Source of the DNA: Pagrus major
Taxonomy: Eukaryota > Chordata > Actinopteri > Spariformes > Sparidae
Length of the DNA stretch: 64,000 nucleotides
Assembly: GCF_040436345.1 (NCBI RefSeq)
Contig: NC_133237.1
Location: 19,845,749-19,909,748, forward strand
Direction: 5' to 3'
Shown: piece by piece, positions 12,787-23,800 of the stretch
Position numbering within the stretch: position 1 is the stretch's first letter
Layout of the letters: the number at the start of each line of letters is the position of its first letter
Notes under the pieces: model-generated
What the model saw: the letters and a program-made list of their open reading frames with translations, nothing else
The model's database searches: none
What the model was told of the DNA's origin: nothing
Translations under genes and position numbers: made by a program

Positions 12787-14468
12787 ACTTCAACTTACTC
12801 CCTCTCCTCCTCCCTTCCCCCTCTATCTTAGTCCAACTCATGGAGCTGCTGTTTTTTTTTTCACAGCAGCTCAGTGAAACACCAAAAGCCTCAGACTGAA
12901 ACTGCTCCAAAGCATTCCTCCGAGCTAGAAGACAGAAATGCACTCAGAGGCAAGAGCTGAGGGCAAAAGAAAAATGTTTGAGGAGTCAAAGGAAACTCTG
13001 AAAAATGTGATCACCGCGCTGCATAAATGTAAAATCTCAGAATGACGCAGAAAGGAGGTTTTCTCATGTAGGGAATTCACTTTTAAAACATTCTTTGGCT
13101 CTCATATATACAAAGGTGTCATTCACAAGAGGGATGTTTTCCTTTGTGGGGCAATGAGAGGTTCAAGTGTTGGCAATCATCCAATAAAAGTTTGAAAGTT
13201 CCCAAATGTCTTAGACAGTCGTACATGTACTGAAGTCAAAACACTCATTTAAACCTGCATCCTAAAAAAGAAAAACAGCGGAAAACAACCTTGTGATAAA
13301 ACATACAGAAAAGTGAACTGTGGTCCGTAAACATGATGAATCAGACAAATATCAAATTGCAAACCCTTTATCATGGTGCATACAAAGAGAATTATGTCCT
13401 TCAAAGTTGCCGAATCCAGATGGTGGCATGAGGAGCCAAAACATACAGAAGTTTGGAATCACAGAGCAGCAGCCGTGATTTAAGGATAATGAATAATAAA
13501 GGCAAGTGGATGACTAATATTTGAATTAGCTGAAGGTAAAAGCAGAAAGTGCCAAAATGTACACAGAGCAACGGAAACTGAAAGTCTGGTCATTCGATGA
13601 CAACCTTTAGTCCCGCAGTAACAAAAAGACAACGTAGTCTATTTAAGTTCTCCACAGAACTTTAGTAATGTGCACAAATCGAGTGACGGTTTGAGGTCAC
13701 CAACAATAATGGTCCCTGTCACCTTCCACACATTCACATTTGGACTTCTCCCTCCTCGGCTCATCGGACAGCTGGTGCTGACGTGTCAGATCAGAGAGGA
13801 GGCGAGAGGCAGGCTCACGAAAAAACCACACACGCATCATCAGTGACAGTTCTCTACAGCTGCACGGATAATGACAAATCAATGGAAAGGACATGAACGC
13901 AATGAAACAACGAAAACACACGTCAAGTTCAGGTAAATACTGTCATGGCAGAAGAGAAAAAAAACTCAAAATAAAAAAATGAATTTGGTCCTGAAGAAGA
14001 CTGTGGCTGTGAGACAACGGTTTCATTTAAGAGTCGATCTGTGGCTGTGATTTTTTCGCTTTGTTTTCAATCGAAATGGGAACAAGAAAGGAAATATACA
14101 CAGAGCAAAAACTGACTTTGGCACCAAGGAGGACAGCGAGGAGTCATTTCATAAAACCGATTTTCCAGCTGCGACCAAACTTGACTCCCAGTAGATTCAT
14201 TTATGGCCTTCATGAATGCTGTACACATGGAGGGATCTGATTTGTCTGGAGAGAAATTGCTCAAACTGTTAAGTCTTGGCAAAAGAGGATTGATGAGGCG
14301 GGGGTTCAATTTAAAAAAAATTAAACATCTGCTGCGCTCTACACAGCCTTTCAGCACTTTAAAAATCTTTTTTGGTTTCAAAAGAGGCGACAAAAAAAGC
14401 ATAAATGCCACATTGAAATCAGCCTGTCCAGTTTCAGGTTGGGTCCAGTCCTGGGTGGTGCGGCTCTG
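12255..14468 (-). other. mrc2: mrc2 3' untranslated region
   Basis: This follows the mrc2 stop codon at 14469-14471. An AATAAA hexamer lies on the minus strand at 12272-12277, predicting cleavage near 12250-12262. The UTR of about 2.2 kb carries a long CA microsatellite near 12732-12788 and no reliable coding frame. The lysine/arginine-rich open frame across 12416-12943 is a by-product of the CA and purine-rich tracts. The 3' limit is inferred from the hexamer alone. Confidence 0.55.
12732..12788. repeat. (CA)n microsatellite in mrc2 3'UTR
   Basis: Almost pure CA repeat of about 55 bp with one interruption (cacacc). It lies inside the predicted mrc2 3'UTR, where it would be transcribed as a GU tract. 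Confidence 0.9.
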
Positions 14469-14810
14469 CTACTCTGGCTGCTCGTTCAGCTCCATGTCGG
14501 ACACCAGGATGTTCTTCTCCGTCTGCTCCGCCAGGCTGGAGTTGGTGCGGCTGTAGCGGGCGCCTTCATAGGACCCGTGGGACCCAACAACTCGCCGACG
14601 GTACAAGTAGATCACACCGACAATCAGCGCCACCAGCACCAGGCCCGTCACCATGACAACAATCAGAGTGGGCAGATGGTCACCATCCGCTAGAGTCGAG
14701 GTAGAAGATGGAGGTCAGGATTAGTATAAATAATTCACTTTCTGATGTAAAAGTCACATGCTAAGTGACATGGCAGATGTACTTACATTGCACATGTGAG
14801 TCTTCAGCAC
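14469..14810 (-). CDS. mrc2: mrc2 exons 28-29: stalk, membrane span, cytoplasmic tail
   Basis: Exon 28 (14810-14787) is only 24 nt and encodes the stalk residues around AEDSHVQ. Exon 29 (14689-14469) encodes a membrane segment rich in V/L/I (from TLIVV to IYLY), an RRR stop-transfer, and a tail with [28 protein letters not shown] and a TAG stop. The LV pair with the upstream glutamate is the dihydrophobic endocytosis signal known from human Endo180. Confidence 0.95.
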
Positions 14811-17800
14811 CTGCAAATGGAAGAGTGGACAGTTAGTAAAAATGTGCTTCTTCAGTATTTGGCACTCAACTCAACTCGTTTGACTACTACTGGCTGATTT
14901 CTAAGGTTGTTCCACCGTAACTACAAACTTAGAAACATTGATTATTTTTTTTCCAGCTGCTGCTTCATTGTTCATTAATTCTCGCTCCTCACTACAACCA
15001 ATTAAAGAGATGGCACTTCACAGAGTTTATGCAGCTTTCAAAAAGGTAAATTTAGACTTCTTAAGACCACTATGAAGGCGACGAAGGCTGACTCGGCCAA
15101 AAACCTGCACTTGAATGCACCGCAAAGACTACGACCAACAGGCAACTAGCTGGTACGCTTCTTTTTAACCTTTCTCTCCTCGTGCCCTGATTAACTTAGC
15201 TGAACAGCCAATCAGAGTGATTCCTCTCATCAATGCCTCTGCCGCTGATTCAACACGCTCAATCAGCCAAAAAGCCTCTGACAAAGGCTGACCAGTGCCA
15301 ACAGGGCAAGGGCAAACTGATGGGGGCCACAGATGCTCACCAACGTCAGGGCCCTGATGTGTGTGTACAGAAGAAGCTAGATCTCACTGAACTTGCACAG
15401 ATTTCTGACCTATTACTTCTGGAAATAGCTAATATTTTGATGGGAGGAGACGCCCACACACCACATTTATTGGTTTTACTGGCTGGTTTGATGTTACAGA
15501 ACACTGTTAAATTTAAAATGATTCAATTTGCTCTGATCTGATTTGCTTTGATCTCGCACTCAACTGACTCAACTCGACCTGGTTCTGAGAGTGACTTCCC
15601 CTTGGCTGAAGTGTTCTTGTGTGTGCTTACTGCGAGGCTGCTTGCAGATGACTCCGTGTGTGCGGTTTCTGCAGGAGCCCGGCTTCCACAGGCCACTGTT
15701 GCTCTGGATCCAGAAGCAGGAGTTTGGAGAGAGAACAGAGAAGGCGACATCATGGGCCTCCCAGTTGGTGTACGACATCTCTGTGTCCTCGCTCCACACT
15801 AGACCTCTACCTGCAGCAGGGACACATATACACACACTCAGAGGAGCTTCAAACACACTCAAGCAGAACTTAAGGAGAGCTAATTTTTCATATCACGTTT
15901 CGTCTGACAACTCTGTTCAGTCACAGAGCTTCTTCCCATTAGCTTAACAAGCATATTTCAGGGCATTTCACTCAAATTATATAATTGCACTGACAGATAA
16001 TGATGCAGTAACTTTCCCAAGGTAATTCACCTTGCTTTAGCGTATTTATTTGACATGAGAGAACCTAATCAGGTTTCTTCTAGCTAATTAATTGTTTCAT
16101 AATTATTTTACTAGAGACATCCTAATCAATCAGATAAAATTATCTGCAAGCAGAGTAGGAAATCATGACTAAAAGTAGTCTAAAATTAATAAACTTGGAT
16201 TTAAATAACTTTTAGAAAATGTGAAGGTTAACAAGTCCACTGCGGTAGAGCTGGAAGAGGCTATTTGAGGTAACATTGCTCGACCTTTCACGCTGATGCC
16301 CAGCCAAGCGCCATGTGCCTGTTCTGCATAGCCCTGGATGTGTTCCGATATGAATCCATTCTCTGTCTCATCCAGGATAGAGAGAAGTTCTGCTCCCACT
16401 AGAGGAGAGAAAAAGGGAGAAAGACACAGAGATGAAAACAACAGAGAAAAGGGAATCGATCATGTTTGGAGATTTAACATTGGTGCAGCCGGCTCAATGG
16501 ATTACACTTCTAAATTTAGACATATCGATGCATTTTGTCAATTATGTTTGCAGCGGAGAAGGTCAGACGAGTTGCACTTCAATTCAGTATCATGAGCAAT
16601 AGAGTGTGAGCAGCACAGCAGGAGTCAGGATGGTGGAGATGTGAGGGGTTCCCTACCTTTTTTACAGGACATGCGTGCATCCTGCTGCAGTCTAAGACTT
16701 TGCAAGTTGAAGGCGTAACAGTGGTTTCTGAAGGGCACCCACGCCCACGCTCCCAGAGAGTGGGGGCACTTGCCGGGGTAGACCCACTGGTGGCTCACAG
16801 GCTCATCTGGCAAGAAGAAAAACAAAGATTTGAATTTAAAGTTAGTTCATGCTTATTCATTCCTGGAAAATGACAGGTAAGGCATAATTCTGGTGATTTG
16901 TTGATGGATATTTATTGCTGTTACATTACACACACACACCACTTATTTGACATATAGCAGCCTCCAGTTTAGCGTCACAAGGTGTCGTAATCCAGTGCCC
17001 AGTAGTGGACATGTGACCGCATCCACCAATCTGATTGGGCTCCCCGTCTTTCCAGTTTGAATATGTAGCTTCTTCTTCACCCAGCCAGGTGTAGCTCCGT
17101 CCCTGAGAACATAAAAGAGTACGTTGCAGTTCACAGCAGCTTCCCTCAGCGTGGAAAACATGGTTGTACTTGTGTGACTCCAGTGATGTTTTATAATAAG
17201 ATATAAAGTAGGTTTATAGGCTCACCCCATAGCCGTAGAGAGCGATCCAGGCCGGCCGGCGCAGGCTGTTGATCAGCAACGTGAGGTAACCCTGCTGGTA
17301 GGGATCCTTCACTGTGGCCAGGGTCCCATTCAAAGATTCACAGATGTGCAGAGCACCGGTCCAGTCCAAACGCTTCTCCACGACCCGATAAGTCACTCCA
17401 CCAAGCTCCACAGGCTTTGACAGGGAGACAGGAATAAGAGCCGGGGCCGGAGAAATATCTGAATCTGAAGAAACAACAAGGACACACAGGGTTATTTAAG
17501 TCGACACACTTCTATCTGTGGTGCAAATATTATTATTACTCGATATCATACCTTGTGGCCTTTGACAGATGAAGCCATTACTTTCCATCTCACAGGCTCG
17601 GGAAGCCCACATGCCGCTGTTCTTCGGTGGGTTCCCATGAATCATCACCACACAACTTCCCTGAGGGTTGACAGTAAAAACTCAGAGCAGGAACACACCG
17701 GGGACAAAACCAAGACATGTGTTCTGATAGGTGAGTGTTGTGAGTACCGGCGTCCTGTTGTGGTGCGGTCCGCTGTTGTCGAGGGGCTCTCCAGGACCCC

Positions 17801-20800
17801 AGTTGGTGTAGCTGAGCAGGCCGGCCTTGGGCCACTGGAAATGACCTTTAGAGTCTGAAGTTAGACCCACCCAAAGGTCAACACTGGCATTGTTAAGTAG
17901 GGTGGTGACGAAGGCTGTGAGGGGGAGGATCGATTGCATCAGTGTATGTGTGTGATGAAACTCGTATGAGAGATTTACGATCCAAACAGTGATAAATATT
18001 TGGATAAACACACAAAGGAATATCTTAACAGGCAGTTGATTCCTCTGAAATGGATTCTTATAATGTATAAAACACTTCTGCTCAGAATGAAAAAGTGAAT
18101 AATCTACATTCAGGTAGGGAGGTAAGTTTATTAACTTCAGTCCCTGCTTGTTCATTAAAGGCGGTTATATTCTGCTGTGATTACCTTGCTCCAAATGGTT
18201 GGTCACCATGGCCAGTACACCTCTCTGCGTTTCACATTTCAACTTGGCTGCAGACCATGTGACTCGGGGTGACTGATCAAATACTCTGAAACACTACAGA
18301 AACACCAGGTGTAAATGCACACAATAAAGAGAAGGATTGCTTAGATTAGGTTTGGTTGGGCTGAGTGAGGAGAGGAGCAGGTGCATGAAACATTTGGCAC
18401 AACCCCGCTTCCAAAAAAGTTGGGATGCTGTGTAAAACATAAATAAAAGAGAATGTAACAATTTGTTAATCCTTTATGAAATATGACCAATTGAAAAGAG
18501 CACAAAGACAATATATCTAATGTTTTACCCAATCAACTTTATAGATTTATGTAAATATATGCTTATTCTGCTGCAGCAATGTGTTTTAAACAAGTTGAGA
18601 CAGGGGCAACAAAAGACTGAGAAAGTTTGGGATTCAAAAACCACCGTTAATCATCAGCTGTTAAGCAGGTTAATTGGTAACAGGTGGTATCATGACTGGG
18701 ACCCCTTTGTGAAACATACGATTGTCTCAAGAATATTACTACATAGACTCAAGAGCTCTACCTTATGCTGATAGGAAGACCATCCGTCAGGACAGCCAGC
18801 AGGTGGGTGGGGAGTTGACGGAGTTGGAGGAATGGTGCCTGTGACATTCACTCTCTTACAGATGTAGGGCAGGTCAGAGTGGCACTTCTGATCGGCCCAG
18901 TTCGCTATTCAGGGACAAAAAACACAAGCTCATGTATGTGTACTGATTTTGATTTAGTGTCTCGAGGTCTTTCACTCTCACTGTCTTACATTTAGTGGCG
19001 GACATGTAGACGCATCTGCGATCACGGCTCAGTGGGTATGGCCTCCCAAGGGCCCAGGACACATAATTGAGCACAGAGTGGTCAGACCAGCGGAAACGGC
19101 CATCGTATTCGTAGGTGTGGAGCCCCAGCCACCAGTTGTCTCCCTCCACTTTCGACATCTGAAGGTGAAGAGAATAGAGTAGTGAAAAGGCATGTCGAGG
19201 CCATTGAGAATATGAATCATCATGCAGAAGTAATTACACAGGCTTGTACTTGTACAAAGTACTTCTCAGGTTTTTTACCCTGCCTGCTAAAAGACTAGTA
19301 ATAGATTGCATATTTGGATCAACTCATAGAAACAGTGATGAACTTTTTGATAAAGTGAGCAGTGCCTTGGCTAAAGTGTCGGACAGAAAAGCTTCTTCCT
19401 CAAATGAGTGGATGGAAGCCAGTGAGGAGTCAAACCAGGAGCAAATCCTCCGGGCTTGGTCCCAAGTGGTCCGGTGGTCAAAAAATTTATACTCAGCCTC
19501 CTGGAAGCCAATCCACTCTGGAGAACTAGTGCCTGACAGATGAGGGAAGAGAGAAGAAGGAAAGACAGGCATGAAACAGAAAAGGGAAGAGAAATAAGCC
19601 CCTGAGGAAGTAATTTCAGTATGCTGGGAGAAGTTCAAAGCTAAGAAAATAAGACTGACCTTCAGAGACTTCTGGTTCCTTCTCAATGCTACCTAAAAAC
19701 ACACACACACACACACACAAGGGAAAAGTTTATTCATGACATACAAAATGTCAGAGGCCCAAAAGGCAATGAATAAAAAGAGGGAAGAAATCTTGAGACA
19801 TTCAAGTCAGAGAGTGATGCCGCCACAATAGGAGCTGAAGGTGGAAAAAGGTATTCCTAAAGATGAATAAAAAATGTGCAACATGAAAGAGAATACAGAC
19901 AGTCCGGTGCTGTTGTACCTCTGGGGATCTTACAGATCCAGTCTAACTCAGAGTCACAGTGCATGGCCAGCCAGGTCATAGAGCCCAAGTCTGCAGCAGC
20001 ACATTGTCGGATGTTGTAATAGTATCGGCCGAAGTTCTGGTACGTAAACTGAGACACAAGAAAAGAGTAAACAGATTGTGTTTTAAACATTTTTTTACTT
20101 AGCAACTGTTTAGTTTAGTTGCATCTTGTCTTCACTCACAGCGAGCCCATCGCTCCATTTCCAGCTGCCGTTGTCCATGGGGTTTCTGCGGTTCAGTCCG
20201 ATCCAAAACCAGTGCTGCTCATGTTCCTCTGACTCCCTGTGGGCCACATCATCGTCACCATCACCATTATCATCACATTACATCACATGTAACCTGGTCA
20301 GAGGTGCACACCCACCCGAAGGCCTCGTGGAGGACCTGCAGAACGAACTGCTCCTCCTCAGGGCTGCCGATACTCAGCAGGTTGGCTCCGTGTCTCCGGC
20401 AGTGCAGGTGAGCCTGCAGCCAGCTCAGCTTCTGCTCCAGCTGGGAGGAGTGAAACACCTGCAAACAAGTGATAAAGGTCAAATTACAGTTTAATTAAAA
20501 CGCAATACTGATGTAAAACAAGAAGTCAGCAGTAGTATTACTTCGACTCCTAATGTAACCACTCCTTCCTATGGCTGGTATCTACAAACTTGTTGATGAG
20601 GACTGACTGATTTGTTTTCATACGACTTTACAGTAAAAACTGTGAAGAACTGAAAGTTGTTACTGGTCATTGGTCAGATTCTCAGTGCTGTTTACTTACA
20701 TTTCATTAAAAACTGTAATGATATGAAATATAGTTTTGGTTGTACAGTTTCAAACACCATTAACCAATAATGCATTGTAAAGACATGCAGTTTTTTGTTA

Positions 20801-23800
20801 TGGTCATAGCTAAGTGGGATTGTTTTGGTATTGGCACTGACTCACAACTCAGTGATCATATCAGCAACACAAATGAAAATACTGTAAAAGTAATAGATCT
20901 ATACATATGTTTGGTGAATGTTATATACATACTATAATTGATGTAAAAATACATTTTCAGATATGCTAAATGTTCTAAAAATCCAGTTTCCTCTAGACTT
21001 TTGTACATCTAAGATATGTGTATTCATTCCAGTTATGAGCTACAGCATTTTGTTTTGTTTTAGCATTTCATGCCAAAGGGGTTTTCACCCATGTCTGTTT
21101 GTTGTTTGTTGGTTGCTGGTTGTTGGTTGGTTTGTCAGCAGGATTACACAAAAACTATTGAAGGGGTTTTCCCAAAACATGGATAGAGGATGGGTTTCAG
21201 CCATTAACTTTTGGTGCAGATCTGGATAAAGGCACGGATCCAAGGACAGGGACAGGAACATTGCAGGATAGGGCGTTTTTTGACATTTTCATTAAATTTT
21301 CAGGGAATAATGCATGGATCATGATGAAAAAAAAATCAGGTGTATTTAGGTAGCTGGTATCTATGAGTGACTACAAAAGATGGACTGTGGTGGAGGTATG
21401 CACTCCACTTAGTGCCATTCTAGAGAAAAAATTAGTTCAGAGTTATGATTAAACACAAACTCACTGACATGGCAACAATGGTAATAGGAGAACACACAAT
21501 AAATCCTAAAGTCTATGGATGTGTAGGTCTCTAGATGTCTAGATTAATCTAATCTATATGAAATACAATTTAAATGCTATTATTTTGGGTATACTGGACA
21601 AGACACTTGAAAAGCACACAGCTAATTTTCTTTTACTCTAAAGAAGTCCAGCTTGTGTTTCTAAATCACCTTGAAAACATTTGTCATCCTACTTTGATCA
21701 TATCAAAATCTACAAGGACACATAACACACTCAGAGGCCTCAGCATTGAAATGAGAAAAAATGTTATTAATTATTCAAATATTAGCCGAGGCCATATCAG
21801 TCCAAGGCAGAATGAAACTAATTAACGAAACCCAAAGTGTGACTGAAATTAAAACACTTCAAGGAGAGTACTGATGGTGTAACAGTACTGAACCTTGTAA
21901 CAGTAGCGCAGGTTGCTGTTGCTCTTCCAGCCGCTGGGACAGGAGCCGCTGAGGCTCGGGGTGGGCTGAGGGACCGGGGGCTCAGGGCTCAGAGACGTGT
22001 CCTGGTTCTGGCGGCAGATGAATTTCGCCTTCGATGACGCACACTCCCTCACCTCCCACAGACCTGTTGCGAAGCCCGTCGCCATGGAAACGCAGCCGCC
22101 GCGGACGTTGACTGAAATAGATACAGGGTGAAACGTAGGTGAGAGAAGAGGGTGTGATGATGAAACATGTGGAAATAGAGGGATGATTTGGAGGAAAAAA
22201 AAACTGAGTGGAAAATGTGAATATACATTTATTATAAGACCATTATGAGTGTTGATGCTGCATTAAACTTTACTCAAAACGAGGGTGACATTTCCTGTAA
22301 ACCGCGTCTCTCTGCCTGGGCTCTATCTCTTTATTCACCCTTACGGATCATCCTTGCATGTAGGAACTTCAGATCCTTTAATAATTTACTTCTACTTTTT
22401 TTATTGGTGAGCATTGTTTTGTTTTCCTAACATGAATTTCTGCACACCATCATATGTGATACTCTCTGTGTCACATAAAAAATCCTTTTACCCGCCGAGT
22501 CTAGTAAAGCAACAGATTGCAGCTCTAGTCAGTGCAAAGGTCAGACAGTTCGTATCACTGGATCGCTCAGTGACTCTAAAGCCAGAGATCTCGCCCACGC
22601 TTGTGTTTTGCGCCTCCAGGTCTGGTTTAGAAATTATGGCCGTGGTGAATCCACAATCCATCATAGCCTTAATTTTACAAGCAGAATTCCGCCCTGTTTT
22701 AGGGCTGCGATGATGCAAACAACGTTTAAGATTTCATCAGCAAACCGAACTGGACCAATTTTGATACATTAAATTTAAATCAGAACATACGCCTGCTGGC
22801 TGGTAGTAACTGCTGATGATAATCGTCTTAGATAGGCAGATTGTAAGGTCGTCATTGCTGGACGTAGTTCTGAATTTGTATTTTGTCTAAAGAAAGAACA
22901 CCTGGGAACAATCCAGTCTTCTTTGTAGATTAAATTCAAAATTGGCTCTGGTAGAGAATGGAGCTTGTGTTTAGGCAGCTGAAAATCTCCAGATATACTG
23001 TGGATCAGATGGAAAGTTGATGAACCCCCCCAGGAAAGTGAACCCAACACAGCAACCGAAAAAAAGGGTAGAAAAAAGGAAAGCTGTTGGACTGTACTAG
23101 CTGATTCTTAAGATGGACATTCGCTCCAGTGCATCAGTCAGAATGTATTTGTCACGTACATGCACTCTATTAACTCGATTTCAAGGAACAGGAAAGGCGT
23201 AGGGCTTATCCAGAATGGGGAACTTAGGAAAGCGATGTGAGCCTGTGTCTCTGTAAACAGAAATGACATTACAGATCTGACAGCACTGTAACAACTCCCC
23301 CATTCTTGCCACAAGAAAAACACAATGAAAATATAAAATCAGATATAAAAGACTAGAGCTGAAACAATTAGTTGATAAAAAAGAAAATTAATTTGCAATT
23401 CATTTCTGGAATTAATTTTTTTGATGACCGATTATCATTCCAGTCATCTTTAAACGGAATTTCCAATAACTCTTCTCACATCCTCTTTTCTTTATTTCAC
23501 ATCGAGCTAAAATTAACTAAAAATTTCCAAAGAAATATGTAAGACTTTTAGAGGTTTAGAAATTAGTTTTACATTAAAGGATAGACCAAAGAAAAACAAA
23601 GTCCATGTGCACAGAACCTGTATGCAAAATAAAATATGCATTAAGACCTATTAAGAAGTAAAATAGATCCACCTGCAATAATATGTCTTTTAGCAATGCA
23701 GCATGAAAACTGATTTCTTTCGAACATCACTTAATCTTTAATTATTTAAATCTCTGCTTCATTACGTTCTATTTTCGACCAGTAAGATATTATCCAATGT

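Noticed and set aside
12416-12943. 175-codon open frame on the minus strand
   Set aside because: It runs through a CA microsatellite (Cys-Val repeats) and purine-rich DNA in the mrc2 3'UTR and resembles no protein.
19340-19350. GT donor TCAAAAA|GTTCAT for mrc2 exon 17
   Set aside because: It gives phase 1 where exon 18 needs phase 0 and adds residues not present in the family.
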